Positions 43,444 to 55,033 of a stretch of DNA of 64,000 nt are shown one piece after another. Position numbers and translations under genes: made by a program. Numbering within the stretch: position 1 is the first letter of the stretch; every line of letters begins with the position of its first letter. Source of the stretch: Uranotaenia lowii (Eukaryota; Arthropoda; Insecta; Diptera; Culicidae); the NCBI RefSeq assembly GCF_029784155.1, contig NC_073692.1, positions 240,765,756 to 240,829,755 on the forward strand, read 5' to 3'. The notes under the pieces are model-generated. The model ran no database searches. It was given only the letters and a program-made list of their open reading frames with translations, and was not told where the DNA came from.

Positions 43444-45855
43444 CTAACACAACAGAGTGGCCATTTCTTCGAAGGACAACAAAGTGGTACCGATGATTCG
43501 CTTGAGATGATATTTGGTGCTCTTTACAGAGGCCTCCCAAAGACCACCGAGCTCGGGAGCATTTGGCGGGATGAAATGCCAAGCGATTTCTTTCGACATG
43601 CAAAACCTCTCGAATCCGTTGGCTTGTTGCTGATCCTGGAACTGCTGGTACAATTGATGGAGTTCGTTGCTGGCACCTTTGAAGTTGGTTGCATTATCGG
43701 AATGCAGTTCGGCAACCATCCCTCGGCGGCTGATGAACCTCTCCAGGGCAGCGATGAATGCATCGGTCGTCAAATCTGACACCAATTCCAGATGGATTGC
43801 TTTTGTGGCCATGCACACGAACACCGAGACGTATGCTTTGACCACCTTCGGACGATAGGTACCTTGTTTCACTTGGATCGGACCAGCATAATCGACACCG
43901 GTGATGTTGAATGGCGAAGAAAACACCACACGCTGCTTTGGCAATTCACCCATCAGTTGCTGGACGTTGGTTGGATTCACACGGAAACACTTGATGCATT
44001 GCCGTGTTACATTGAGAACGGTGGAACGGGCGTTGAGCAACCAGAAACGTTGTCTAAGCGCTGAGATGAGCCCACTCGGACCCACATGGAGAAGCTCAAG
44101 ATGCAAAGCTCGGACCAGTAGCTTTGTGACCGGATTATTGTTTGGTAGGATGAGCTGATGCTTTGATTCGTCGGGCAAGTTGGAATGTCTCAGTCGACCA
44201 CCAACTCGAAGAAGACCGTCGGATAGGATGGAATTGAGAGCTGCTAATCGTTTACACGGTACACCTTTTTGGACTCGTTTGATTTCGTCGTCAAATTCCA
44301 AACGTTGAATGACACGAACGATGACCAACATGGAATTTCGAAGCTCGTCGATAGTCAAATGCGGATGCAACACACGTTCCTCCTTTGGCTTGCGGCGGTT
44401 GTTAAGATACCTCAACACCCAGGCGATAATTCGTTGCAGCCTTCGGAAACAGCTCACATCGGTGAAAACGTCCAACGGTTTTTGATTGGTTGCCAGAGTA
44501 GTCACCAAGTTGACTTTTAACTCTGGCAATTCATCATCGGGGATGTCTTCTGGGCGCTCTTCGATGAAAGTTGCTTCGGTCAGGAATTGTGGGCCTTCCC
44601 ACCACGTCGTATTTTGGCTCAGCGGGAACGGCAGTTGGCCTCTCGACACAATATCGGCTGGATTGAACTGCGATGGAACGTAATGCCACTGTTCTTGTTG
44701 GGTGTGGAGATTAATTTCGGCAATTCGATTACGTACAAAAATCTCGAGTCGGTCGGGGTGTTTTTTGATCCAAGCCAAAACGATTTGACTGTCGGACCAA
44801 AGTAGTACTTGACGAAAAGGGATGTCAATAAAGGAAACTATTTTTGTCACCAATTTGACTAGAAGCACTGCAGCACACAATTCTTTTCTTGGGATGGACA
44901 ATTCGTGGAGGGGGGCGACTTTTGATTTGCTACTCAGCAAGCGAACCTTACAGGAACCATCGGGGAAAATGCTTCGTATGTAGACACATGCACCATATGC
45001 TACCATAGAAGCGTCGGCGAATCCATGCAGCTCGTAAGCCACAGCGTTGCTGAATGTCACTTGGCGGGGAATAACGATTTCATTGAGTTGAGGCAGTGAT
45101 TCTAGGAGCTCGTTCCAATTCTTGAGGCTGTCGTTGTCGAGATGATCGTCCCAATCCAACTTATTTCGCCAAAGTTGTTGAATTAAGAGTTTGGCGATGA
45201 CGATGGTTGGCGATATCAATCCCAATGGATCGAACAATTTGGCGATTTCGGAACACACAATTCGTTTCGTGGTGGGCTGCTTTTCGTTCACTGTCGGGGG
45301 AGTGCATCGGGCAATTAAAAGTTGATCAGTACTAGGCACCCACAGTACGCCTAAGACCTTAATCGCTTCGTTGATGTCGAATTCGTCGTAACGTTTGGTG
45401 GTTTCTTGCTCATTCACCGGGATGTGTTCGAGCAATTGGGTTGAGTTGGAGCACCATTTATGGACAGGAAAACCACCCTTCAGCAGAATGGCCTTCAGCT
45501 GTCGTTGAATTTCAATGACGTCATCGATGTTGTCGGTACCAGACATGATGTCGTCAACATAACAATCATGTCTCAGAATGTTAGCAGCTTTGGGAAACTT
45601 GTCTCCATCGTCGTCGGCGAGTTGTATCAAGCACCTGGTTGCTTGAAACGGAGCTGATGCGGTCCCATAGGTGACGGTTGTCAACTCTAGAACCTGCAGG
45701 GGGTGTTTCGGGTTTTCTCTCCAGAAAATGCGTTGATAGCCAGTGTCGTCGGGATGCACTCGCACTTGTCGGTACATTTTGGCGATGTCAGCCGTAAAGA
45801 CGTATCGATGTTTGCGGAACCTTAGCATAATGCTGAATAAATCGTTTTGAACCAC
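43444..45855 (-). CDS. pol: BEL-2 Pol: reverse transcriptase, RNase H, integrase
   Basis: Largest intact part of the polyprotein (803 codons from MVQNDLF). RT motif A is FTADIAKMY (about residues 20-28), motif B is [12 protein letters not shown] (63-74) and the catalytic box is YVDD (99-102). A Pao peptidase A17-type region with [12 protein letters not shown] follows (168-179). RNase H residues lie in [11 protein letters not shown] (278-288), RKELCAA (323-329) and [11 protein letters not shown] (352-362). After [10 protein letters not shown] (551-560) and the H2C2 finger ending CIKC (620-623), integrase shows D655 (GVDYAGP), D720 (LHSDNATNF) and E774 (GGLWEAS). All catalytic residues are present. 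It begins inside RT because the preceding segment is frameshifted, and it ends at a TAG after TLLC. Confidence 0.93.
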   Translation of the reverse strand: MVQNDLFSIMLRFRKHRYVFTADIAKMYRQVRVHPDDTGYQRIFWRENPKHPLQVLELTTVTYGTASAPFQATRCLIQLADDDGDKFPKAANILRHDCYVDDIMSGTDNIDDVIEIQRQLKAILLKGGFPVHKWCSNSTQLLEHIPVNEQETTKRYDEFDINEAIKVLGVLWVPSTDQLLIARCTPPTVNEKQPTTKRIVCSEIAKLFDPLGLISPTIVIAKLLIQQLWRNKLDWDDHLDNDSLKNWNELLESLPQLNEIVIPRQVTFSNAVAYELHGFADASMVAYGACVYIRSIFPDGSCKVRLLSSKSKVAPLHELSIPRKELCAAVLLVKLVTKIVSFIDIPFRQVLLWSDSQIVLAWIKKHPDRLEIFVRNRIAEINLHTQQEQWHYVPSQFNPADIVSRGQLPFPLSQNTTWWEGPQFLTEATFIEERPEDIPDDELPELKVNLVTTLATNQKPLDVFTDVSCFRRLQRIIAWVLRYLNNRRKPKEERVLHPHLTIDELRNSMLVIVRVIQRLEFDDEIKRVQKGVPCKRLAALNSILSDGLLRVGGRLRHSNLPDESKHQLILPNNNPVTKLLVRALHLELLHVGPSGLISALRQRFWLLNARSTVLNVTRQCIKCFRVNPTNVQQLMGELPKQRVVFSSPFNITGVDYAGPIQVKQGTYRPKVVKAYVSVFVCMATKAIHLELVSDLTTDAFIAALERFISRRGMVAELHSDNATNFKGASNELHQLYQQFQDQQQANGFERFCMSKEIAWHFIPPNAPELGGLWEASVKSTKYHLKRIIGTTLLSFEEMATLLC

Positions 45856-45876
45856 TGGGCCGACGATGGACCTTGT

Positions 45877-46908
45877 TCAGGGAAAGACCAGACGGGGATG
45901 ATTTGGCGCTTCCGTCGAACACCACTCTGCACTTTGTGGTGGTGCTGCTGGGGCGAAGTACAGCGTGATGTGGAAGATAATATTTTCCAGTTGATATTCA
46001 CGAATGAATTCAACATACTGTGACCACAGTTCGGGATTTCGTTGCAAACGATTTTCCAGCATAAAAAATCTTTTCAATGCTAGATTTCGGCAGCTGTCCA
46101 GCTTGTCGGCATTTGGTTTCAACGGCAATCGAACGGTGTACCTACCGGAAACATCACGAGTGTGGGTGGCAACAAAATGTTCCTCACATTGCTGCTCTTC
46201 GGCTGTCGTTTTCGGAGCGGTTGGAACTTCTTCAAGTTCCCAGAATCTGGTAATGGAGTTTTCGATGGATTCCACCGAGGCTAGTTGGGCATATTGGATA
46301 GGCTCATAGATGGATTTCGATGTCAGGGTACCAGTCACAAGCCAACCAAGGTGTGACTCTCGGAGTTCGGGTAAACAGGGATCCAGTATGAGATGGCCAG
46401 TCTTGAGGATGTTGAAAAATAAAGCTGCTCCAACCAGTAAGTCGATTTTGTCGGGCTTGAAGAAGTTCGGATCTGCTAGTTGGATACCATGGGGGAAATG
46501 CCAATCGGTAACATCGATGTTGGTTGATGGGATCGGACCAGTCACCTTCGGGATGACTAGACATTCTAGCTCGGTGCGGAAATCACTACAGCGTGATTGG
46601 AGGTGAACCTTGACGAGATGGCGGGCGACAGTTTTGATTTCGTTGATGCCACCAATTGGAACTTCGACTTTTCGTTTCTCGAGACGCAGCGTGTTGGCCA
46701 ACTGATCGGTGATGAAATTTACCTGGGAACCACTATCTAGGAGAACTCGGCAAGTTTGGGGTTGGTTGTCGTTATCCAGGACGTGAACGACAGCGGTGAG
46801 CAACAACACTGTTTTGGGAGAAGCAGTGTAATTGCATGGCATGGACGAAACGGTTGGTTGTTGTGCGGTTTGAGAAGGGGCATCGATTTGGGTGGTGGGT
46901 GTAGCCAT
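45877..46908 (-). CDS. pol: BEL-2 protease region and Pol N-terminal linker
   Basis: This is in the same frame as Gag, beyond the TAG at 46966-46968. The aspartic protease that matures Gag-Pol has its active-site signature in [15 protein letters not shown] (about residues 56-70) and a DUF1758-type body with [31 protein letters not shown] and [10 protein letters not shown] linker leads towards RT, ending [20 protein letters not shown]. From about 45985 the true coding signal moves to another frame (motifs YLPHHAV, then VVFDGSAK at 45901-45922), so the TGA at 45877-45879 is a frameshift consequence. The original frame is regained before [10 protein letters not shown]. Confidence 0.9.
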   Translation of the reverse strand: MATPTTQIDAPSQTAQQPTVSSMPCNYTASPKTVLLLTAVVHVLDNDNQPQTCRVLLDSGSQVNFITDQLANTLRLEKRKVEVPIGGINEIKTVARHLVKVHLQSRCSDFRTELECLVIPKVTGPIPSTNIDVTDWHFPHGIQLADPNFFKPDKIDLLVGAALFFNILKTGHLILDPCLPELRESHLGWLVTGTLTSKSIYEPIQYAQLASVESIENSITRFWELEEVPTAPKTTAEEQQCEEHFVATHTRDVSGRYTVRLPLKPNADKLDSCRNLALKRFFMLENRLQRNPELWSQYVEFIREYQLENIIFHITLYFAPAAPPQSAEWCSTEAPNHPRLVFP

Positions 46909-46965
46909 CGGTTTCGGTTGTTGTTGTTCTTCGTGGAGCTGAGTGTGGTGTCGCTTACGACACTT

Positions 46966-48012
46966 CTAGCAGTTCTTGGTTGATGGACAATCCTTCGAGC
47001 GATGACCCTTGGTTAGGCAATTGTAGCACACTCCGGAATCTCGAACCTTTTCCATTCTTTCGGCACTGGGTAGAATGGACAGCTTGTTGCATTGGAAATT
47101 TCGGTGCGGGCCATCACAAAACGCACATTGGATGGACGGTTTGTCGAACGCTGCGGTTGCTGCGTACGACCGCTGATTGGGGACCTTCGGTTGAGCTTGC
47201 TTGGTTGTAGATGGTTTCGGAATCGGGATCGGGCAAATGGATTCGCATCGTTCCAACACTTGGCACTGACTCTTGAGGAAAGCAATCGTGGATCGGTATT
47301 TCGGCAACTCTCCGGATTTGAGTGTTTGTTCCCAAACCTTCCGTGTTGATGGATCCAAAGCTGACGTCAGCAAGAAAACGACCATCAACTCGGACACTCC
47401 AGTCAATTCTTGCTGCAGATAATCGAGACACTCGACATGCTTGGAACACTCGTCGAGAAGATTCCGAAGTTCTTTGTAGGATTCGGATGTCATCTTTTTC
47501 AGCGAGAGCAAGCCACGGATGTGGGTCTCGACGATGATGCGATGATTTTCGAATCTCTCGGTGAGGATTCTCCATGCGTGTGCGTAGTTCCCATCGTTGA
47601 TCGTTTTTGCGTCCAGAACGCCAACGGCTGCTCCGATGAGTGCTTTGTCCAGGTGGTACAGCTTAATCGCATCGGAATCGCACGATTGAGCCATCACATC
47701 CTGAAACATCGCTTTGAATTTGGGCCAATTGGTGTACTCACCGTCGAATGTCGGGAATGGCGCTTTCAGCGGCTGTTGGTGCACGATGACTTGCGGATGT
47801 GGTGGAGGATGTTGATGTTCCATTATTTGGGCTTCGATGCTGGCGGACGTCCAGTCGTACAGCTGCTCGAAGCGGATGTAGTTTTCCTCTTGTGAGGTTA
47901 GGTCTTCGGCGGGCAACAGGGCGACTATTTGACTGTGAAAACTGGAAAATTCACCATATGCTACTTCCAATTTTCGGGTGTATACTTTCAGCTGCGGTAA
48001 ATCCAGAAGCAT
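46966..48012 (-). CDS. gag: BEL-2 Gag
   Basis: Capsid/nucleocapsid polyprotein of a BEL/Pao element, which assembles the particle and binds its RNA. I use the ATG at 48010-48012 (MLLDLPQLKVYTRKLE) because the longer frame opens at a TTG overlapping the primer site. The DUF1759-like core is at FPTFDGEYTNWPKFK (about residues 86-100), followed by the helical SESYKELRNLLDECSKHVE. Zinc-binding clusters are CAFCDGPHRNFQC and CYNCLTKGHRSKDC. The frame stops at TAG 46966-46968 in KNC-stop-KCRKRHH, in the middle of what would be the third cysteine/histidine cluster. Either this is a nonsense mutation or Gag-Pol is made by stop-codon readthrough. Confidence 0.9.
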   Translation of the reverse strand: MLLDLPQLKVYTRKLEVAYGEFSSFHSQIVALLPAEDLTSQEENYIRFEQLYDWTSASIEAQIMEHQHPPPHPQVIVHQQPLKAPFPTFDGEYTNWPKFKAMFQDVMAQSCDSDAIKLYHLDKALIGAAVGVLDAKTINDGNYAHAWRILTERFENHRIIVETHIRGLLSLKKMTSESYKELRNLLDECSKHVECLDYLQQELTGVSELMVVFLLTSALDPSTRKVWEQTLKSGELPKYRSTIAFLKSQCQVLERCESICPIPIPKPSTTKQAQPKVPNQRSYAATAAFDKPSIQCAFCDGPHRNFQCNKLSILPSAERMEKVRDSGVCYNCLTKGHRSKDCPSTKNC

Positions 48013-48030
48013 TCCCTTCACTTCCCTTCG

Positions 48031-48055
48031 GTTCAAATCCGGCTCAAAGGACCAA
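48031..48055 (-). promoter_or_regulatory. BEL-2 probable primer-binding site
   Basis: On the minus strand, directly after the 5' LTR, the sequence is ttggtcctttgagccggatt. It matches the position and core of the BEL-1 site. The tRNA species was not identified. Confidence 0.65.
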
Positions 48056-48390
48056 TGTTCGGGCGGTGAACAAAGTGCGGGTGGACTGTATAAAATTGGA
48101 GTAGCGTGGGCGTCGGATGATCGGATCGGAAAATTCTTCAGGCGGATGCGGGTCGAATTGTTTTTGGTTTCCTTTTAACGGGAAGGACGGTTCCACTTTG
48201 GACTAAATAAAACTGGTAATCTAACTCAAACAACTTAACTTTATTAATAAGAGAAACACGAGATTTCGATGTTGATCGTATGCAAATTTTTCTCTAACTG
48301 ACCGTTATTTTTCACTAGTGTTGCCAGTATTTTTCAACGGTCATTTTTTGTCGACTACTTCCGTGCTGGCAGATTGACAGAAACGGAACA
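48056..48390 (-). repeat. BEL-2 5' LTR (right on the plus strand)
   Basis: 335 bp, same termini as the left copy. Differences are gttgatcg versus gttggtcg, a tract change in tgcaaatttttctc versus tgcaatttttttc, and ctagtg versus ctattg. Followed by the target duplication aagag (48391-48395). Confidence 0.92.
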
Positions 48391-48395
48391 AAGAG

Positions 48396-49689
48396 AATTC
48401 ATCATTATTGGAGCTAGATGCCTACGACAAGGCGTCAATCTAAGTGCTGAAAACTGCTTCAAAACTTTAATTTCTTTCAGCTTTAATCTGAAAAATAAAA
48501 AATAATTTTGAAAGACAAATCAAGTCATTCAAATTCTAGCTCAAAGTTTAATATTAGCTTATTAAGCTTTTAAGCTCATTTTTAAAAGTATGTATGCCCA
48601 AGCGAGCTGCGATCACTGAACCCGAATAAAGTAGCCAGGTACAGAACGTGTAGCAAAAGCTGTTTTCACTGACAAAGCTGATGTTTTAAAACAGAAAGCC
48701 CAATCTCCTATCGGTCCGCCCCATCTTATCGCAAACTATCCATACCTAACTGTTATAATTACTCCCGCACACTCACTTTTTCGGATGAAGGGTTCGTGAA
48801 TAAGCTTTCCTTTTTTGGGGTAGCTAGCTACATCGGCGACTAGTTTTTGCCCCCTAATTCACTTGTGCTTTCCATTGAACTTTTTTGTTTCCCATACTAA
48901 CCCCCACACCACTAAACAGACATAACTCTTCTTGGCAATTGTTTTTTCTCTCGTTCTCCACCGTTGTTGTTGTTTTGGTATTTGGTATCCGGCGATAGAA
49001 AGGGGGGATGATGATGTGATTTCATCGCTTGATACGATTCTTGTTTTGCTTGGCGTGTACACAACAAACACTTGGCGGTTTGTCTAGGGTAAGCAATACT
49101 CGACACATCCCAGCAGCAGCGACGTACATGCCTTTTCCAGATGACGATGTGTTTAGCTTGATAAACTCCTCTCCCTTGCTAGGCCCTTTCGAGAATGCCA
49201 AGGGGCGATTATCAGGGGTCGCAAAATGAACTGCCAACAATTTTGGGAGAGTTTTGTATCTTCGAGCGCATTGTATGTGCCAGAGACTAATGGGCTGCAA
49301 AGATTTGTGACTTTCGTGATAAAATTTGTTCACCACAGTGCAAACCAAAACAGTCAGAGTCGAGATTTGTAGATGATTGGGTAATGAAGGCAGCTTTCAA
49401 ACGAAAACCGCACCACAAAATGATGTAGAGATAAGTTTCATTGACCATTGCCTTGATCCCACCCAACGACAACGACGTGATGAATTGTGTCAATTAGGTT
49501 TACGGTATGCGGTACATTTTTGTAAAACACGTCCTGTTTGAGACTAAGTATGGTAATTGGTACTATCATGAGATGTAATTTGAACAATGCAGGCACTCCA
49601 GGTTGTTCTGTATCACACACAAAATTCTTCTTTTTGGGGTTGAAGGAAGTTGCAAATAGCTCATTTGGATCGTATTGAATCAATAAAGA
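48396..49689. other. Unassigned sequence, partly GC-richer
   Basis: Minus-strand open frames (such as 108 codons at 49022-49348) have no recognised domain. About 48600-49440 looks like unique sequence, but no exon structure could be supported. Confidence 0.35.
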
Positions 49690-50660
49690 ATTGACTGGAA
49701 AATCGTAGACCAGTGATCGAATTTCCGATCGAAGCACGCTTATTAGTTTAGCACAGACTGATTTGCTATGATTTTGGCCACTTTTCCAGTATCTCACGAA
49801 GTTGTTTATAGAATCTTTAGGCTTTACATGTTTACTCAAATACGATTTGGTAAGGGCCCAAACAGTTTCAATTGATCTCGTTTGAGGACAATTTCTCATC
49901 TCGGATTCCTTTCCTTCGGTACGATCTGGATTTTGTTGGATTCATGCCTTGCCATCGTGTCTTTTGAGAAGTGAACTGATGCCAAATCCTGCCTGAACAG
50001 TACTGGCTGGTCATGCATGCAGATCATGGCTAGCAGGCGACGGTACTCTCGGACGTAAACAGTTTTTTTTCCATTGTGTCAGTGTTCACGAACAGTTCGG
50101 AAAGCATGCCATACCCACATACTTCTTGCCAAACCATTGCCATTTTAAGGATTTTTTTCTACGTCTCGTGACGAGACTCTCGTCAAAACTTTGGCCATCC
50201 CTAACAGTATAATACTGGTCACTCCGAAGTGTTTTGTAATCAAACTTGGAATAGGTTTCGTCATCGATCATAACGCACACCGATTTTAAACACAGCAGTT
50301 GATCACTTTATTTACGAGCTCTTAGTTTGACAGAAGCAGCTTGTTTTTGACACCACTTGGGCTTCCTCTGCTTCTTATATGTCTTTAGACCCAATCTTAC
50401 TTTGGCACGATGGACAGTGCTACGAGACGATCCCACTTTTTTGCCACATCCCGAACTGAGGCAGTCTTCTTAACGCATGACTTTTCGGTCCAAAGTTTTG
50501 TCCACAAGACTCGGATTCCACCCGATTTGTTTTGTCCTCGAAGCGGATTACCTCTCATTACTTTCGAGTCGCATGTCGGACCGCTCTAGTGCTTACCTCT
50601 TCCGTTTTCGCCAACTTCTCCAATTCTTCACATTTCCACGAAAATTATGACAACTGGAAC
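49690..50660 (-). pseudogene. Mariner-family transposase relic, copy 3 (DD37E)
   Basis: Minus-strand decayed DDE transposase. In order: a helix-turn-helix-like SVRDVAKKVGSSRSTVHRAK (about 50400-50465), a basic linker, the first aspartate in VMIDDETYSKFDY (about 50235-50275), the second in VLFRQDLASVHFSKD (about 49985-50025) and the glutamate in NCPQTRSIETVWAL (about 49855-49895). Ignoring a small insertion near 49895, there are 37 residues between the second D and the E, the spacing of the DD37E clade known from mosquitoes. The C-terminal SYLSKHVKPKDSINNFVRYW and LRSEIRSLVYDFPV match the family's end. Frameshifts and a stop before the first aspartate show it is inactive. The terminal repeats were not found. 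Confidence 0.85.
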
Positions 50661-51191
50661 TCACAGAGTTTTATGTTGAACTGAACTGAAATCAGCTGGA
50701 AACGTCATCTGGAATGAGCCGCATTTTGCAAAAATTGTAAGCTTTGCTCGAACATAAAATTATGAGGAATTATTTTTAAATTTTGCTTAGCTTTGCTTGA
50801 TTGACTATTCACATTCAATTCGAATCATTGATTCATAAATATTTGATGGAAATTCTAAGTAACGAATGTAGTAAGGACGAAAATGATTTCTCGAAAAATT
50901 TCTTACAACAACCAAGCAACTTCGAACTACTCGACTGTGGCTTAGAGGAGAGCTTTCAAATCTTCAAAGTCAATGGTCATGAGATCGAATCTCGGTCACG
51001 GCTTACATAGTACTCTTTCTGTAGTCTGGGTGTGTAGCATTTGTAAGATGCCAGCCATCATGTAGCCTCAGAAGACGTAAAACTTGTTTGTTCGAGTTAT
51101 TTTCACGCTTTTGGCCATGTATTCAATGTCCCAAAGCGTCAGATTGAGAATTTCGTTTAATAAGAACAATCTACAGAAATCAATAGTGTAC
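50661..51191. other. Unassigned sequence
   Basis: A 69-codon plus-strand frame at 50801-51010 has no recognised domain. No repeat ends. Confidence 0.35.
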
Positions 51192-51850
51192 CCGATCAGG
51201 AGAGCATATCAAAATAATAACTCAAACGTATTTCACCAAGATATTTACATCTGATTCAGTTATTATGAAGTACTCCAAATTTTCGATTTTAAGTTTCTTT
51301 AATCTGAATTATATCTTATTCTGATTGACAAACTTGAATGGGGTTGAGCTCATATTCAATGATCAAGATTTTTTTCGGATTGTCCTAAAATAAAATGATT
51401 ATATCTTATTTTGATATACGTACAACTTTTTCTGAAACACGGACATCGAAGTCAAAGGTTCAAACCTTACATTAACGAGTTTCGCTCAACAGATTCATAA
51501 AATTGAATCAAATTTTTGGGAAACCAAAAATGGGGCATGGTTTTATCAAATAATGTGGTTTATTGATCTTCCACTAGAAAATTTTCTCGAAGCACTCATA
51601 TCTTGATAAGTTATAATTTTGATATAATTTGTTCTGTCCAATATCAAACTATGCTATCTGAACGAGATATAATCTTGATAGGAGCATATCAAAAACTGAT
51701 ATAATTTAGCTATGATCGTATAGATTTTTTGATATAATTTGAGATATTTTAACATCCTACGAGTACTGAATTATAACTCATTTAGATAGGAAAAAATAAG
51801 TTTCAAAATATCTCATTTTTATATAATTTTGTTTTTCCCTCCTGATCGGG
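51192..51850 (-). mobile_element. MITE with CCCGATCAGGAG ends, copy 1
   Basis: 659 bp, beginning cccgatcaggagagcatatc and ending ccctcctgatcggg, flanked by ta on both sides. It is the reverse complement of the copies at 52869 and 53546. The interior is rich in gatataat and tatcaaaat blocks. Non-coding. Confidence 0.88.
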
Positions 51851-52868
51851 TATAAATCTAGTCCCGACTTGGTTTATTGCAAACAGTGCCTAAAAAATGC
51901 TTCTTCCATTGCCACATTGTATATCTTTTTAAACCTCATTATTGATCTTAGCTATTCTATTGAAGAATATTGATAGTTACATTTCATGACCTACATATAT
52001 GATCTGAAATATTTGGGAATTTTTTATTTTAAATGTGTGTCTTGGCTCAAACATTCAGTCGGTGAAAATTTTTTGTGGAGAAATACCATCAAAACTGTCA
52101 TACGCTAGGTTGTCTCCTGTAGTATAACGTTAAAACATGGACCCTGGCAGGGCCCAGTGGTCCAAAAAGGCCTAATAGGGAACTTTTTTCCTTGTGCTTT
52201 TGACTTTCATTTTTTCAGGAGTCTTCACAGTTTCCCATAATGTGAAAGTATTAAAAAAACTACTACGATAAAAACAAAAACGCTAACTTTTTTGTTTTAG
52301 GAGATAGAGACAAAATTGTACAAAGTTCATCACAGTTGTAGATATCATCAAAATATGAAACTTTGCTGACAAAATGGGGCTATATCTCTATTCAGTGCAG
52401 AGTTAAAAAGCTTTTAGTTTAAAACATGCTTTAAATTTATTTTTATACTCAACTATTGTTATTGTTGTTACTAATGTTTATTGAGACACTCATTACGCAC
52501 ATTTTGCACTAAATCTTAAGTCGATACGACCTTTTCTTCCGAAGTTATCGAATTTTTTACTCTTTATAATGCATAGTGTTGTTTTAAAAAAACAATAATC
52601 AAAATCCAAATATCTCGAAAACGCGTAGATATTTTTGAGTGATGTGTTCATAAAAAATATTCAAGGGTTTAATAAAATTATCATGGTATTAGATCATGGT
52701 ATTTTTATTACGATATTTTAATGTATGTGTGAGATAATAAAGTACGCTAAAATGGCGAAAATCAAATTTATTTATTTTTTTTAAAGTAGTTTTTGGAAAA
52801 TTGCTGTTATTTCTTCAGATTTGCAAATTCTAATAAATTTTTTAATCTCAATCAATCACGAACACCTT
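51851..52868. other. Unassigned sequence between MITE copies
   Basis: Contains a ggcccagtggtccaaaaagg phrase near 52150 of repeat-like character, but no second copy in the window. AT-rich and non-coding. Confidence 0.35.
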
Positions 52869-53532
52869 CCCGATCAGAAGGGAAAAACAAAATTATATCA
52901 AAATGAGATATTTTGATACTGATTTTTTTTTTATATCTGAATGAGTTATAATTCAGTACTCGTAGGATGTTAAAATATCTCAAATTATATTAAAAAATCT
53001 ATACGATCATAGCTAAATTATATCAGTTTTTGATATGCTCCTATCAATATAATATCTCGTTCAGATAGCATATTTTGATATTGGGCAGAAGAAATCCTAT
53101 CAAAATTATAACTTATCAAGATACGAATGCTTCGAGAAATTTTTCTAGTGGAGTGTCAGTAACCCACACTATTTGCTTAAGCCATGCTTCATTTTTGGTT
53201 TTCCAAAAATTCGATTCAATTTTATGAATCTGTTGAGCGAAACTTCTTAAAGTACAGTTTGAGCCGTTGACTTCGATGTCCGTGTTTCAGAAAATGTTGC
53301 ACGTATATCAAAATAAGATATAATCATTTTATTTTAGGACAATCCGAAAAATAATCTTTATCATTGAAAATGAGCTCAAGCCCATTCAAGTCTGTCAATC
53401 AGAATAAGATATAATTCAGATTGGAGAACCTTTAAGTCAAAATGTTTGAGTACTTAATTAAAACTGAATCAAATGTAAATATCTTGGTGAGATACGTTTG
53501 AGTTATTATTATGATATGCTCTCCTGATCGGG
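52869..53532 (+). mobile_element. MITE with CCCGATCAGGAG ends, copy 2
   Basis: 664 bp, beginning cccgatcagaagggaaaaac and ending gctctcctgatcggg, flanked by tt on both sides. Same orientation as copy 3, which begins only 13 bp further on. Confidence 0.88.
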
Positions 53533-53545
53533 TTCCTGCACCCAA

Positions 53546-54200
53546 CCCGATCAGGAGGGAAAAACAAAATTATATCAAGATGAGATATTTTGATACTCAT
53601 TTTTTCCTATCTAAATGAGTTATTATTCAGTACTCGTAGGATGTTAAAATATCTCAAATTATATCAAAAAATCTATACGATCATAGCTAAATTATATCAA
53701 TTTTAGATATGCTCCTTTCAAGATTATATCTCGTTCAGATAGCATAGTTTGATATTGGGCCGAACAAAACCTATCAAAAATATAACTTATCAAGATATGA
53801 GTGCTTCGAGAAAATTTTCTAGTGGAATGTCAATAAACCACATGATTTGCTAAAACCAGCCCCCATTTTTGGTTTCCCAACACTTCGATTAAATTTTATG
53901 TATCTGTTGAGCGAAACTCATAAACGTACGGTTTGGGCCGTTGACTTCGATGTCCGTGTTTCAGAAAAAGTTGTACGTATATCAAAATAAGATATAATCA
54001 TTTTATTTTAGGACAATCCGAAAAAAATCTTGATAATTGAAAATGAGCTCAATCAAGCTCTGTCAATCAGAATAAGATATAATCCGGATTGGAGAAACTT
54101 AAAATCGAAAATTTGGAGTACTTAGTTATAACTGAATCAGATGTAAATATCTTGGTGAGATATGTTTGAGTTATTATTTTGATATGCTCTCCTGATCGGG
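53546..54200 (+). mobile_element. MITE with CCCGATCAGGAG ends, copy 3
   Basis: 655 bp, beginning cccgatcaggagggaaaaac and ending gctctcctgatcggg, flanked by aa on both sides. The differing dinucleotides in the three copies (ta, tt, aa) show a 2-bp target duplication with relaxed sequence but A/T preference. Confidence 0.88.
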
Positions 54201-55033
54201 AATTTACAAGGTTTTGAAGAAATTAGCAAATACGGATTTGCTATGAAACTATGAATTTCAAAAATTATTTTTCATCTTTGATGTGCCATAACTTTTAGAA
54301 TACTCAAAACAACGACTTCATACCTGTTGAGTTTTGTTATTCGAACTTAAATGTTATTATTTCACTGAATCAATAACTGAAATTTTAATTATAAAAATGT
54401 CATGCATTTAAGGGTTAGGTTTAATTTTACCTTAATTTTGAAAACTTCTAGGATGAAATGGAGCAAGTGGACCCATAAACAAAATACCACAGCTTGAAGC
54501 TTGATTCGAGTACTACAAACTCAGCTAGAAATTACTTGTCTCCACGCGCCCTTTTTTTGAGTACGATTAGCACAAATTTGATGAATTCTTAGTTTTTTAC
54601 AAGAAAAAAGAGATTTATTGTTATCGAATGTACTAAAAGTGTTTGTGGCATTTTCTAACAGAATCCTTAACCAGAAATCTCTTATTTGAATTTTGAATCT
54701 TTGTTTTTCTATATAAATTCTTTCTTGAATAATTTATTCATAATTCAACTAATGAATCTGAATGAAAATTCCTAATGATGAAACTTTGATATTTTAATTC
54801 TGTATGACCATTATGAAACTTTTTTAAGTTTCAGCTCTGCATAACAATTAAGAATAAAAATTTAAAATTCAAACCCTAAAAAGGGTTTGTTATTTTAAAT
54901 ATTTTCTTTCAGTTTTCCGAAATGTTGAGTTTTGAACATGGAACATGAATCTAATTTTAGTATTAAACGCAGGCAAAAATTTTGATTTTTATAAATACAA
55001 AATTCGAACCAGAACATCGGAAACGATTTAGTC
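54201..55033. other. Unassigned AT-rich sequence
   Basis: Nothing recognised. Confidence 0.4.

Larger units (their letters stand above)
42639..48390 (-). mobile_element. BEL/Pao LTR retrotransposon, near full length (BEL-2)
   Basis: 5.75 kb with LTRs at both ends, TG...CA termini and the 5-bp target duplication aagag (42634-42638 and 48391-48395). One reading frame on the minus strand runs Gag, protease, RT, RNase H, H2C2 zinc finger, integrase and the DUF5641-type tail. It is broken by a UAG inside the zinc-knuckle region, a frameshifted segment at the start of RT and a UAG after TLLC near the integrase end. The LTRs differ by about three substitutions and one indel, so the insertion is fairly recent. 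Confidence 0.93.

Noticed and set aside
43363..43779. Plus-strand genes antisense to BEL-2 (for example 138 and 161 codons)
   Set aside because: They are shadows of the strongly supported minus-strand polyprotein frame.
45877..45879. A genuine stop codon ending a separate protease protein in BEL-2
   Set aside because: Coding motifs on both sides of this TGA are in a different frame, so it is a product of frameshifting and not a designed terminus.
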